Source: Methylobacterium isbiliense
GTDB taxonomy: Bacteria; Pseudomonadota; Alphaproteobacteria; Rhizobiales; Beijerinckiaceae
NCBI RefSeq assembly: GCF_022179325.1
Contig: NZ_BPQQ01000002.1
Span: forward strand, 84,332 to 148,331
DNA length: 64,000 nt
Direction of reading: 5' to 3'
Position 1 is the first letter of the stretch; each line of letters begins with the position of its first letter. Of the stretch, positions 39,943 through 50,677 are shown in pieces. The translations under genes and the position numbers were made by a program. Below the pieces are notes generated by a model. That model ran no database searches. It was not told where the DNA came from and saw only the letters and a program-made list of their open reading frames with translations.

Positions 39943-40126
39943 GCAGCTGCAACAATTCAGATTCGCGCGCGGCGCGGGTGCATTGCTCGACGAAAGTTTA
40001 ACGCTCGTATGACCCCAGCGGCATGCTGGACAAATCGCCTGTGGAAATGTCACAAATGGATGTGATTCGGCGGGTGCCCGGCGCCCCCGGATGACCGCTC
40101 GGCGGCGCGTAGTTGGGGGATTGGGT

Positions 40127-42439
<2,313 letters not shown>

Positions 42440-42532
42440 GCGCGCTCCGCGCCCCCGGCCTCAGCGGCCGGTCGCCGTCAGCCGGTCACGCCTCGCGGCC
42501 CTGATGGTCGGCTGCACGAGCGGGCTCCTGCG

Positions 42533-42898
42533 TCAGTTGAAGCGGGCGCTGGCCCGGGTGCCGTCCGGGGCGGTGAGCTGCACGGCGCCCTTCGGCGCGG
42601 CCGGGAGGGCGGCGTCGGCGAGACCGGTGAGGCGGCTGCCTCCGGCGGGCGCGAGCGCGACGCGCATCGGCTTGCCGTCCACCATCAGGTAGGCCGTGGC
42701 CGTGAAGCCGGCGGCGGGGAGCGGCGCCTCGGCCCCGTCGAGCAGGTAGAGGTCGACGGTGCGCTCCCGCGCGACGAGTTCGAGGTGGTAGGGGCCGGCG
42801 TCGCTCACACGGCCGCCGTTGCGGCCCGGGGCCTCGTGGGCGCAGACGGGGGCGGCGAGCAGCAGGCCGCTGGCGACGAGCAGTTTCCAGGCATTCAT
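42533..42898 (-). CDS. Small secreted protein, possibly metal-related
   Basis: A 121-residue protein with a signal peptide (LLVASGLLLAAPVCA) and then HEAPGRNGGRVSDAGPYHLE and VDLYLLDGAEAPLP. This pattern of His near the mature start and a G-P-Y-H-x-E-L motif resembles small periplasmic proteins, or N-terminal pieces of adaptor proteins, encoded with heavy-metal RND pumps. No pump gene is present nearby. The gene lies upstream in the opposite direction from nothing obvious and 156 bases downstream of another metal-like secreted protein gene. The function is inference. Confidence 0.65.
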   Translation of the reverse strand: MNAWKLLVASGLLLAAPVCAHEAPGRNGGRVSDAGPYHLELVARERTVDLYLLDGAEAPLPAAGFTATAYLMVDGKPMRVALAPAGGSRLTGLADAALPAAPKGAVQLTAPDGTRASARFN

Positions 42899-43054
42899 GC
42901 GGAGGTCTCCGGGGGACAGGCGGGCACGACCCGGATGGCGCGCGAGGTCACGCCTGCGCAGGCTGCGATCGGCGGTCGGGTCGCCCCTGAACGGGAAGGA
43001 TGGGTGGATGCCTCGGCCGCTCGGCGCCCCGTCGGGGGCGGGAGCGAAGCCGCC

Positions 43055-43447
43055 TCAGGCGCGCGTCCGGGGTGGTCGCGGAGGCGCTTCGGGCGGCAGG
43101 CCGGCGCGGAACGGCTGCGCGGCCGCGGCCAGACGGCTGCCGGCGCCGAGCGCCCCGAGTCCCGGGAGCGCGGGCGGACCGAGCGACGGGGCGCAGCAGG
43201 ATGCGCCGAGGCTGCAGCACACGCCGTGGCAGGCCGGCCCGCGATCGGCGGAGGCGAGGCGCGGTTCGGGCGCGTCGGGCCGCCGATCCAAGGCGAGATC
43301 CGGATGCGCGCGCGCGCCGGCCTCGGCCACGCGGGCCGGTTCATGCACATGCCCCGCATGCGCCTGGGCCGCCGAGGCCAGGAGGCAGCCGGCGATCGTC
43401 ACGAACAGCGCCGCCAGCAGGCGTGCGAGAAACCGGGGCAGGGTCAT
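43055..43447 (-). CDS. Small secreted His/Cys-rich protein
   Basis: A 130-residue protein. The hydrophobic start (LARLLAALFVTIAGCLLASAAQA) looks like a signal peptide, followed immediately by the His cluster HAGHVHEP. Later come Cys pairs in ACHGVCCSLGASCCAP, a good candidate for binding a soft metal. The C-terminal third is Pro/Ala/Arg-rich and low in information. It and the downstream small secreted protein may form a two-gene unit related to metal tolerance. The reading frame is supported by the signal peptide and clustered ligands, not by a known family. Confidence 0.6.
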   Translation of the reverse strand: MTLPRFLARLLAALFVTIAGCLLASAAQAHAGHVHEPARVAEAGARAHPDLALDRRPDAPEPRLASADRGPACHGVCCSLGASCCAPSLGPPALPGLGALGAGSRLAAAAQPFRAGLPPEAPPRPPRTRA

Positions 43448-43549
43448 GCCGGGACCCTAGACCAGGAGCCGATCGCGACGCCATCGGATCCTGGTCCGGA
43501 TGTTCGATGCCGCCGGTCCGGACCGGCCCGGCTCACCCCCGCAGAGGGA

Positions 43550-43807
43550 TCAGCCCAGGACATCGCTGCCATGGCTGCGCAGCCACGATCGGGCGTAGCC
43601 GCAGAGCGGCCGGACCGTCAGCCCCTCGGCCCGCGCATGGGCGGCGACGTCCGCCATCAGCCGTCCCGCCGCGCCGGTGCCGCGCAGCGCCGGTGGCGCG
43701 TAGACGTACAGGATGGCGAGCACGCGGTCCTGACGCCGGTAATCCGCGTACACGACCGCGTCCCCGACCGGCAGTTCGAAGCGGCTTCTCTCGACGTTGT
43801 CGTGCAT
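43550..43807 (-). CDS. GNAT-like N-acetyltransferase domain protein (YjdJ type)
   Basis: An 85-residue minimal GNAT protein of the YjdJ/GTLF3-like type. VVYADYRRQDRVLAILYVYA contains the beta strands, and APPALRGTGAAGRLMADVAAHA is the acetyl-CoA binding loop and helix. RPLCGYARSWLRSH ends the fold. The ATG at 43807 has GGAG upstream; the longer frame start is Arg-rich. These short proteins bind acetyl-CoA, but substrates are mostly unknown. Confidence 0.8.
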   Translation of the reverse strand: MHDNVERSRFELPVGDAVVYADYRRQDRVLAILYVYAPPALRGTGAAGRLMADVAAHARAEGLTVRPLCGYARSWLRSHGSDVLG

Positions 43808-43865
43808 CGGCCGCTCCGCGCCCGCCTCGGTCCGGTCAACCCGGCGGGCGGCCGCCGGTTTCCAC

Positions 43866-44804
43866 TCAGAACCGCCACACCGTGACGGCCTTGAGCGCGC
43901 CGTCCGCATTCAGGATCGGGAAGGCGAGCGCCGCGACGGTCTCCCCGGCCTCCCCGGTGAGCCACGCCGCGCCTGCGGCGCAGTCCTGGGTGGTGGCCGG
44001 CAGCCGGGAGGCGAGCACGGTCCCGAGCAGCCCCTCGCCGCGGGCGATCGCCCGGGGCCGGGCGGCGTTCGGCTGCTCCTCCGCGTCCGACACGCCGGAT
44101 TCGTAGACGAGCCGCTCGCCGGAGGCGTCGGGCAGCCAGATCTCGAAGCGCCGGGCGATCGGCGTTCCGAGGGCGGACAGGAAGGCCATCACCCAGGTGC
44201 GGCCGGGATCGTAGTCGAAGGGAAGGCCGAGCCCGATGCTGAGACCGACCTTCACCGCCTCCTTGTGGCGCAGGAACCGCTCGGCGCGGTAGAGTTCGCG
44301 CATCACCAGCGGCATGCCGCTCGCCCAGACGAGCCCCGGCAGACCGTGCCCCTTGCCGAACTTCGTCAGCTGCGAGGTGATGCGGAAGAGTTCGGCCGCG
44401 CCGTAATACCCGTCGTGCAGGCCGATCTGGGCGCCTTCCAGCGGATCGTTGCGCCACACCTCGATGGCGCCGACATGCGTCTGGTCGTCGCCGCAGAGCA
44501 GAACCACGACGGCCCGGATCGCGGAGCCGGCGAAGACCGGCATGGCGATGCCGGAGGTGAGCCCGGCCGCCTCCGCCGCCTCGATCCGGCGGAAACCCGT
44601 GCCCTTGAAGCTTCCCATCACGATGGGGTGGCGCGCCGCCCAGGCCTCGCCGGGCAATCCTTCGCCCTTGCGGAAACGCATGGCGCGGCTGTGCTCCGCG
44701 AAGGCGTGCAGGGTGCCGTAGATGCCGTCGCCGAACATCAGTTCGGAGCCGTCGGGCGCAGGCAGCCAGATCTCGGCCGCCCGGATGAAGGACTGCATGG
44801 TCAT
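43866..44804 (-). CDS. Tandem GAF-domain protein
   Basis: A protein of about 313 residues with two GAF-like halves. The first has FRKGEGLPGEAWAARHPIVM and GIAMPVFAGSAIRAVVVLLC. The second starts near GKGHGLPGLVWASGMPLVM and ends VAALAFPILNADGALKAVTVW; a third G-E-G-L-L-G-T-V copy suggests further duplication. GAF domains bind small ligands or chromophores. There is no kinase or cyclase domain, so it probably signals through a partner. The ATG at 44804 or 44798 can start it. Confidence 0.75.
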   Translation of the reverse strand: MTMQSFIRAAEIWLPAPDGSELMFGDGIYGTLHAFAEHSRAMRFRKGEGLPGEAWAARHPIVMGSFKGTGFRRIEAAEAAGLTSGIAMPVFAGSAIRAVVVLLCGDDQTHVGAIEVWRNDPLEGAQIGLHDGYYGAAELFRITSQLTKFGKGHGLPGLVWASGMPLVMRELYRAERFLRHKEAVKVGLSIGLGLPFDYDPGRTWVMAFLSALGTPIARRFEIWLPDASGERLVYESGVSDAEEQPNAARPRAIARGEGLLGTVLASRLPATTQDCAAGAAWLTGEAGETVAALAFPILNADGALKAVTVWRF

Positions 44805-44927
44805 TCGCGTCGCTGATCCGGTGGAGGCTTCCAAGGGCCGGTTCGACGCTACTTCAGGGCAGACGGCAAAGATAGCGGGCAGCGGCCCGGGCCTGCGAGC
44901 GGCGCCGGGCGCGGTGCTCGTACGGCC

Positions 44928-45494
44928 TCACGGCGTGCGGGGCCGCCGGGGTGCCTCGGTGCCGCCGACCATGATGCCGCTCACCATCGGGTTGAAGCTG
45001 GTGAGGCGCCGGTAGTCGAGGGGCGTGCCGGACGTTCCCCCCGCCACCCCGGTGGCGATGCCCTCGGTGCCGGTGATCTCGATGCGGGTGTTGCCCATGC
45101 CCTCCGTCCGCACGAGGGCGAACAGCGCGCGGGCATGGGTGGGCGCGAGCCGGACGCAGCCGTGCGAGGCCGGCGAGCCGAGGCGCCGGACGGCGTGGCT
45201 GCCGTGGATGGCGTGCCCGGCCTCGGTGAAGAAGATCGAATGCGGCATCGGCGCGTCGTCCCACTCCTTCGAGCGGTGGTCCGCCACGAGCCGGTTCGGC
45301 TTGAACGAGCCGGCCGGGGTCTCGTAGCCGGAGGTCCCGGTGGAGACCGCCCAGGCATGGCGCTCCTGCCCGTCGACCGTGACGGTCATGCGCTGAGCGT
45401 CCTTGTCGACCCTGACCACCACCTCGGCGGCCCGCGCCGGGGCGAGGACCGCCCAGGCGAGGAGCGCCGCCGCGCACGCCATCCACCGTCCCAT
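44928..45494 (-). CDS. L,D-transpeptidase (YkuD domain)
   Basis: A 188-residue secreted enzyme that makes 3-3 crosslinks in peptidoglycan or attaches proteins to it. A signal peptide (ACAAALLAWAVLAPARA) precedes the YkuD domain with HAIHGSHAVRRLGSPASHGC, where the His and Cys of S-H-G-C-V-R-L are catalytic. PAGSFKPNRLV is the usual strand before it. The ATG at 45494 follows GGGGGA. No LysM or other binding domain is present. Confidence 0.92.
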   Translation of the reverse strand: MGRWMACAAALLAWAVLAPARAAEVVVRVDKDAQRMTVTVDGQERHAWAVSTGTSGYETPAGSFKPNRLVADHRSKEWDDAPMPHSIFFTEAGHAIHGSHAVRRLGSPASHGCVRLAPTHARALFALVRTEGMGNTRIEITGTEGIATGVAGGTSGTPLDYRRLTSFNPMVSGIMVGGTEAPRRPRTP

Positions 45495-45562
45495 GATCGT
45501 CCCCCGTCCGGCCACGCCGCCACGCTACGCCGAGGAACGCCGACGGCCAAGGTGGCGGCGCG

Positions 45563-46774
45563 CTACTTCACCAGCGGGCAGCCGCCCTCGGCGATCGGGC
45601 GGAAGGCCTGGTCGGCCGGCACCGTCGCGACGAGGGTGTAGTAGTCGTAGGGCGCCTTCGATTCGCCCGGCTTCTTCACCTCGAACAGGTAGATCGGGTG
45701 GATCGCCCGTCCGTCGGGGCGCACCGTGAGATCGCCGAACAGCGTGTCGCGCGGGGGCCGGCGCTTCATCTCGGCGATCGCCGTGCGGCCGTCGTCGCTG
45801 CCGGCGCGCGCCACCGCGTCGAGATAGGCCAGCGTCGCCGAGTAGACGCCGGCCTGGTTGCCGCTCGGCACCTTGCCGGCCTGGCCCGGCCGGGCGGCGA
45901 AGCGCTTGGCGAAGTCGCGCGTGGCGTCATTCATGTTCCAGTAGAAGGATTCGGTGAGGAGCAGGCCCTGCGCGTCCTTCAATCCCATCGCGTGCACGTC
46001 GTTGATGAAGACCAGGAACGCCACCAGCGACTGGCCGCTGTCCTTGAGGCCGAATTCCGAGGCCTGCTTGACGATGTTGATGGCATCCGCCCCCGCATTG
46101 GCGAGGCCGACGACCTTGGCGCCGGAACTCTGCGCCTGGAGCAGCAGCGAGGAGAAGTCGGCGGTGCCGAGGGGATGGCGGCTCGCGCCCTTCACGGTGC
46201 CGCCGTTGCGGGTGACGTAGGCGCTCGCCTCCGCCTCGATGCCCTGCCCGAGGGCGTAGTTCACGGTGAGGAAGTACCAGGAGGTGCCGCCCCGCTTCAT
46301 CATCGCGGCGGCGGTGGTGTTGCCGGTGGCCCAGGCGTCGTTGACCCATTGGACGGTGTTGGGCGAGCAGGCCTTGCCGGTCAGCTCGGACGTCGCGGTG
46401 GCGGAGGCCAGCAGGGCCATGCGGGTGTCGCGCACCAGCGCGTTCACGGCGAGCCCGACCGAGGAGTTCGGCACGTCCACCACCGCATCGACCTTCTCGA
46501 CGTCGAGCCACTTGCGGGCGATGGCCGAGCCGACATCGGCCTTGTTCTGATGGTCGGCGAAGACGATCTCGACCCGGATGGCCTTGCCGCCGCCGGCGAA
46601 GTCCTCGGCGGCAAGGCGCGCGGCCTCCACCGAGCCCATGCCGTTGGTGTCCTGGAACGGCCCCGACATGTCGGTGAGCACGCCGATGCGCACCACCCCG
46701 TCCGAGATCTCGGCCTGCGCCGGCGCGGCGGCGAGCGCCGCCGCGAGCGCGAGCGCCCGCATCGTCCTGGCCAT
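45563..46774 (-). CDS. Branched-chain-type ABC transporter substrate-binding protein
   Basis: A 403-residue periplasmic binding protein of the LivK/type I family. The signal peptide (MRALALAAALAAAPAQA) is followed by VRIGVLTDMSGPFQDTNG and VEIVFADHQNKADVGSAIA. Relatives in purple and methylotrophic alphaproteobacteria often bind aromatic acids rather than amino acids. No permease or ATPase genes are adjacent, so it must use a system encoded elsewhere. Its position next to a P450, ferredoxin and protocatechuate genes suggests uptake of an aromatic acid, by inference. Confidence 0.88.
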   Translation of the reverse strand: MARTMRALALAAALAAAPAQAEISDGVVRIGVLTDMSGPFQDTNGMGSVEAARLAAEDFAGGGKAIRVEIVFADHQNKADVGSAIARKWLDVEKVDAVVDVPNSSVGLAVNALVRDTRMALLASATATSELTGKACSPNTVQWVNDAWATGNTTAAAMMKRGGTSWYFLTVNYALGQGIEAEASAYVTRNGGTVKGASRHPLGTADFSSLLLQAQSSGAKVVGLANAGADAINIVKQASEFGLKDSGQSLVAFLVFINDVHAMGLKDAQGLLLTESFYWNMNDATRDFAKRFAARPGQAGKVPSGNQAGVYSATLAYLDAVARAGSDDGRTAIAEMKRRPPRDTLFGDLTVRPDGRAIHPIYLFEVKKPGESKAPYDYYTLVATVPADQAFRPIAEGGCPLVK

Positions 46775-46929
46775 GAAGTCCCTCCCCTCTCGTCTTGCTG
46801 GTCGTGATCACAGGATCGGCCGCACATGCCGACGCACCGGGCCGGCGGTCCAAGGCGAAGTCCCGCCGTCGGGCCGACGGCGCGGCGACGCGTCGGGAGC
46901 GGGACCGGCGGTCATCCCGACCGCGGGCC

Positions 46930-47253
46930 TCAGATCTGGCGGTCCGGCAGGCGCACCACGAGCCCGTCGAGGTCGGGCGTCACGGTGATCTGGCAGGAGA
47001 GCCGGCTCGTGGGCAGGCGCTCGGCGGCCGCCCCGTCGAGGAGCGCGTCCTCTTCGTCGGAGCGCGGCGGCAGGCGCCCGGCCCAGGCCTCGTCCACGTA
47101 GACGTGGCAGGTGGCGCACATGGCGTTGCCGCCGCACTCGGCGACGATGCCGTCGAGGCCGGCCCCCGTGGCGCCCTGCATCAGGCTCGTGCCGTCGGCA
47201 AGGGCGAGGGACCGGGAGCGGCCGTCGGGCTGGATGAAGGTGATGGTCGTCAT
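46930..47253 (-). CDS. 2Fe-2S ferredoxin of the P450 system
   Basis: A 107-residue adrenodoxin/putidaredoxin-type ferredoxin. The cluster ligands are Cys 40, 46, 49 and 87 (CGGNAMCATCHVYV, then LSCQITV), the standard C-x5-C-x2-C-x37-C spacing. It should carry electrons from the reductase at 49234 to the P450 encoded just upstream. The two genes are 67 bases apart on the same strand, with palindromic repeats in the gap. Confidence 0.93.
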   Translation of the reverse strand: MTTITFIQPDGRSRSLALADGTSLMQGATGAGLDGIVAECGGNAMCATCHVYVDEAWAGRLPPRSDEEDALLDGAAAERLPTSRLSCQITVTPDLDGLVVRLPDRQI

Positions 47254-47280
47254 GCGCGTCCTTGGGCTAAGGGGCCGGCC

Positions 47281-47331
47281 CCGGCTTCAGGCCGGCACCG
47301 GCTTCAAGCCGGCACCGGGTTCAAGCCGGCG
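47281..47331. repeat. Three tandem 17-bp palindromic repeats
   Basis: Three near-identical units follow one another at 47281, 47298 and 47315 (CCGGCTTCAGGCCGGCA, CCGGCTTCAAGCCGGCA, CCGGGTTCAAGCCGGCG). The middle unit is CCGGCTT-C-AAGCCGG, a perfect hairpin. The last copy covers the P450 stop codon. The array lies between the P450 and ferredoxin genes and could pause or trim the transcript, changing the ratio of the two proteins. Confidence 0.75.
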
Positions 47332-48574
47332 TGAGGGTCACGGGCAGCCGCTCCAGGCCGCGCAGCGTGTTGTTGTAGCGGCGCACGACCGGCCCGGTGA
47401 TGGCGATCGCGCCGACCCGGGCGGCGAGCGCGCCCAGCATCACCTCGCCTTCGAGGCGCGCGAGGAGCTGGCCGACGCACATGTGGATGCCGGAGCCGAA
47501 GCCCACATGGCCCACCGTCTGGCGCTCCGGGTCGTAGCGCGCCGGGTCCTGCCAGCGGCGCGGATCCCGGTTGGCGGCGCCCAGGAACATCAGGACCTTC
47601 GCGCCGTCCGGGATCGTCACGCCGCCGATCTCGACGTCGCGCGTCGTGGTGCGGAAGAAGGTCTGCACCGGGCTCTCGAAGCGCACCGCCTCCTCGAAGG
47701 CCGCCCGCGCCAGGGCCGGCTTCCCGCGCAGCCGCGCGAAGGCCTCGGGGAAGCGCGCGAGGCAGTAGATCGCCGCGCCGATGCCGTTCACCGTGGTGTC
47801 GAGCCCGGCGGTGAGCAGGGAGCGCACGAGGAGCGGCGCCTCGTCGTGGGTGATCTCGCCGCGGTCGGCCGCCTCGTGGATCGCGGCACCGAAGCCGCCG
47901 GGTGCGAGGTTCTGGCGCTGGCACTGCGCCATCACCCAATCCACGTGCGGCGCGGCGGTCTCCAGGGCGCGCCGACGCAGCTCGTTCGGCGGGCCGAAGG
48001 CGTTGAAGGCGAGACCCGCATAGGGCAGCAGGTGCTCGCGTCCCTCGCGCTGCAGCCCGACCGCGTCGGGAAAGACCGAGAGGGGAAAGGCTTCGGCGAG
48101 GTCGGAGACGGCATCGAAGGAGCGGCGGGCGAGGAGATCCTCGGTCAGCGCCTCGGCGGCGACCCGGAAGCGCTCGCGCAGGGTCTTCATCACCCCCGGG
48201 GAGAGCACGCGGGCCAGCACCGCGCGGGTGCGGCCGTGCTCGGGCGGATCGGCCTCGAGGATCAGGCTCTTGGGCCGCCACGGCGTCTCGCGGGCGAAGT
48301 CGCTCAGGCCCACGCCGCGGCCGGAGCAGAAGGTGGCGGGATCGTTGAGGACCGCGTGCACCTCGGCGTAGCGGGCCACCGCGTGGACGCTCCAGCGCGA
48401 CAGCCAGACCACCGGCCCGGCCTCCCGCAGCGCCTCGTGGATGCGGTGCGGGTCCTCGAAGAACTCCGTCGAGAACGGATCGACGTCCAGGGCCGGCGCG
48501 CCGGAGGGCGACAGGCCCGACGCGGGCGGGGGCAGGCCGGAGGTCGGCTCGGGCGCGCGTGGACTCGGCGTCAT
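47321..48574 (-). CDS. Cytochrome P450 (CYP199-like)
   Basis: A 417-residue soluble bacterial P450. The oxygen-activating I-helix reads TAGLDTTVNG, the K-helix E-x-x-R lies in FEEAVRFESP, and the heme-binding loop FGSGIHMCVG holds the Cys ligand at about 366. Phrases such as CSGRGVGLSDF and SLILEADPPEHGRTRAVL recall the CYP199A group, whose members oxidise para-substituted benzoates, for example demethylating 4-methoxybenzoate. The likeness is from memory and needs alignment. The ATG at 48574 follows GGGAGGAG. Ferredoxin lies downstream; a MarR gene is divergent. Confidence 0.9.
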   Translation of the reverse strand: MTPSPRAPEPTSGLPPPASGLSPSGAPALDVDPFSTEFFEDPHRIHEALREAGPVVWLSRWSVHAVARYAEVHAVLNDPATFCSGRGVGLSDFARETPWRPKSLILEADPPEHGRTRAVLARVLSPGVMKTLRERFRVAAEALTEDLLARRSFDAVSDLAEAFPLSVFPDAVGLQREGREHLLPYAGLAFNAFGPPNELRRRALETAAPHVDWVMAQCQRQNLAPGGFGAAIHEAADRGEITHDEAPLLVRSLLTAGLDTTVNGIGAAIYCLARFPEAFARLRGKPALARAAFEEAVRFESPVQTFFRTTTRDVEIGGVTIPDGAKVLMFLGAANRDPRRWQDPARYDPERQTVGHVGFGSGIHMCVGQLLARLEGEVMLGALAARVGAIAITGPVVRRYNNTLRGLERLPVTLTPA

Positions 48575-48666
48575 GGGTGCTCCTCCCGGGTGAGCGCGGT
48601 TCGGCGGGTCGACGGCCCGCGCCGGTTGCGCCATACCGGGCCGAGGCATGACGGTCCGAGGCACGG

Positions 48667-49167
48667 ATGGCGAAGGGACGGGCGGAGCGGAGTCCGGCGG
48701 CCGGCGAGGCGCCGCGCCTCGACCTCGACCGCTACGTGCCGGCGCTCCTGACCTTCGTGGCCAACAAGCTGTCGCGCAGCGCCAACACCACCTACCAGCG
48801 CCGCTTCGGCGTGAACGTGACCGAGTGGCGGATCCTCTCGCTGCTGGCCCTCGAACCTGGCATCCCGGCCGCCCGCATCTGCCACGTCATCGGCTTCGAC
48901 AAGGGTCCGGTGAGCCGGACGCTCGCCGCCATGGAGCGCCGCGGCCTCGTGGTGAGCGCGGAGGATCCGGACGATGCGCGCCGCCGCCTGATCCGTCTGA
49001 CGCCGGCCGGCGAGGCGCTGCACGACCGCATCATCGTGGTGGCGCTGGAGCGGGAGCGGCGCCTGCTCGCCTGCCTCGACGCCGAGCAGCAGGCGACGCT
49101 GATCCGCCTTCTCAACCGCCTGCACGCCCATCTCCCGGCCGTCACGAAGGCGCCTCCCGAGGGCTGA
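48667..49167 (+). CDS. MarR-family transcriptional regulator
   Basis: A 166-residue winged-helix regulator. VTEWRILSLLALEPGIPAAR, GFDKGPVSRTLAAMERRGLV (recognition helix) and EDPDDARRRLIRLTPAGEAL (wing) are textbook MarR. It lies between the divergent P450 gene and the ferredoxin-reductase gene, so it probably represses this system and is released by an aromatic ligand. A perfect palindrome upstream of the reductase is a candidate operator. Confidence 0.93.
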   Translation: MAKGRAERSPAAGEAPRLDLDRYVPALLTFVANKLSRSANTTYQRRFGVNVTEWRILSLLALEPGIPAARICHVIGFDKGPVSRTLAAMERRGLVVSAEDPDDARRRLIRLTPAGEALHDRIIVVALERERRLLACLDAEQQATLIRLLNRLHAHLPAVTKAPPEG

Positions 49168-49233
49168 GCGGCCGTCGCCGCCGCAGCGGCGGCCCTGTCG
49201 GCCTAGGATGCCGAGGCGGGCCATCGGCGGCAC

Positions 49234-50469
49234 TCAGGCGGCACCGAGCCGCGCCTTCAGGTCGATGGCGGGGTCGGCCGCCTCCTGGGGCGCGAGGGGG
49301 ATGCGACCGGCGAGCAGGCGGCGCGCCACCATGTGGTCGGCGGGCTTGTTCACCGATTCGACGCCCGCGAGGTGCCCGCCGCGGTAGCAGAACACCGAGA
49401 AGGCGCCGCTCCCCGGGTCGCCCCGGGTCACGGTCTCGTCGTGCGGCACGGCGAGCCCGGCGATCTGCAGCTTCAGCGGTCCCTGGTCGCTCCAGAACCA
49501 CGGCACGGCCGTGTAGGCGGCCGGCCGGCCATTGAGGCGGGCGGCAACGCAGCGGGCGTGATCGACCGCGTTCTGCACCGCCTCGATGCGGGTCGGCGCT
49601 CCCTCGGCGAAGGGGCTCGGATAGGCCGCGCAGTCGCCGATGGCCGAGATCGCCGGGTCCGCGGTCAGGAGCTGGGAATCCACCACGATGCCGTTGTCCA
49701 CGGCCAGGCCCGCCGCGGCGGCGAGTTCGGCATTCGGCACGACGCCGATGCCCACGAGGACGAGGTCGGCGGGCACGACCGTCCCGTCCGCGGTCTCGAC
49801 GCCGGTCGCGCGGCCGTCCTCCCCGAGGATGCGCACCACGCCGGCCCCGAACGCGAAGCTGATGCCGGCAGCCTCGTGGGCGGCCCGGAAGAAGGCCGAC
49901 ATCGGCCGCGAGAGCGCCCGCGCCATCGGCCGGTCGGTCGCCTCCAGCACCGTGACGGCGATGGCGCGCGCGGCCGCCACGGCGGCGAATTCGAGCCCGA
50001 TGAAGCCCGCTCCCACCACCACGACGCGGCGGATCTCGGCGAGCCGCGCGCGGATCGCGTCGGCCTCCGCCAGCGTGCGCAGCTGCAGCACGCCCGCGAG
50101 GTCCGCGCCCGGCACCGGCAGCGGCCGGTTGCGCGAGCCGGTGGCGAGGACGAGGTGATCGTACGGGATCGCCTCCCCGCCTGCCAGGCGCACGCGTCGC
50201 GCCTCTCGCTCGATCGCCACGACCGGGGCGTCCCTGCGCACCGCGATCCGATGGTCGGCGTAGAAGCTCTCGGGCCGCAGCTGCAGGCCGACCGCATCCG
50301 TCTTGCCGGTGAGATAGGCCTTGGAGAGCGGGGGCCGCTGGTAGGGGGGCACCGGCTCGTCGCCCAGCAGCAGGATCGACCCCGCGTAGCCGCCCTCGCG
50401 CAGCGACGCCGCCACTTGGAACCCGCCCTGGCCGGCTCCGACAATCACGATTCCGCCGGGGCCGCTCAT
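49234..50469 (-). CDS. NAD(P)H:ferredoxin reductase (FAD, P450 system)
   Basis: A 411-residue flavoprotein of the putidaredoxin/palustrisredoxin-reductase type. The FAD loop is IVIVGAGQGGFQVAASLR, the NAD loop is VVVVGAGFIGLEFAAVA, and AISAIGDCAAYPSPF is the second FAD motif. The C-terminal domain holds PWFWSDQGPLKLQ, typical of these reductases. It should reduce the 2Fe-2S ferredoxin at 46930. It has its own upstream region with a palindrome, and the MarR gene lies between it and the P450. Confidence 0.93.
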   Translation of the reverse strand: MSGPGGIVIVGAGQGGFQVAASLREGGYAGSILLLGDEPVPPYQRPPLSKAYLTGKTDAVGLQLRPESFYADHRIAVRRDAPVVAIEREARRVRLAGGEAIPYDHLVLATGSRNRPLPVPGADLAGVLQLRTLAEADAIRARLAEIRRVVVVGAGFIGLEFAAVAAARAIAVTVLEATDRPMARALSRPMSAFFRAAHEAAGISFAFGAGVVRILGEDGRATGVETADGTVVPADLVLVGIGVVPNAELAAAAGLAVDNGIVVDSQLLTADPAISAIGDCAAYPSPFAEGAPTRIEAVQNAVDHARCVAARLNGRPAAYTAVPWFWSDQGPLKLQIAGLAVPHDETVTRGDPGSGAFSVFCYRGGHLAGVESVNKPADHMVARRLLAGRIPLAPQEAADPAIDLKARLGAA

Positions 50470-50542
50470 GACCACGCCTCGTGCATCGCTTCCTCCGCGC
50501 TGGGTCGCGGCCCAGGCTTGAGCCGCAACCTGACACAATCTC

Positions 50543-50556
50543 GTTGCCTAGGCAAC
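50543..50556. promoter_or_regulatory. Perfect palindrome GTTGCCTAGGCAAC, candidate MarR operator
   Basis: The 14-bp dyad TTGCC-N2-GGCAA type matches the usual MarR-family half-sites. It lies 74-87 bases upstream of the reductase start and, on the minus strand, directly after a TATAGT that could be its -10 box, so binding would block transcription. The nearest MarR gene is at 48667. No copy was seen in the P450/MarR gap. Confidence 0.65.
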
Positions 50557-50610
50557 TATATCGCGGCGACCGCGACGGCGCGTTTTTTCGCGCCGCCGCG
50601 TCACCGGGCA

Positions 50611-50638
50611 TGTCACACCGAGCCCGGCCCGCCTCGTC
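50611..50638 (+). promoter_or_regulatory. ECF41-type promoter (TGTCACA-N17-CGTC)
   Basis: TGTCACA at 50611-50617 and CGTC at 50635-50638 are separated by 17 bases. This is the known consensus of promoters used by ECF41 sigma factors, which normally drive the carboxymuconolactone-decarboxylase-like gene next to the sigma gene. Here it lies 39 bases upstream of exactly that gene, followed by the sigma factor, so the pair is probably autoregulated. Confidence 0.85.
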
Positions 50639-50677
50639 AGGCTCGCGAGCGGGCACGACGCTCGCGGGAGACGACCC

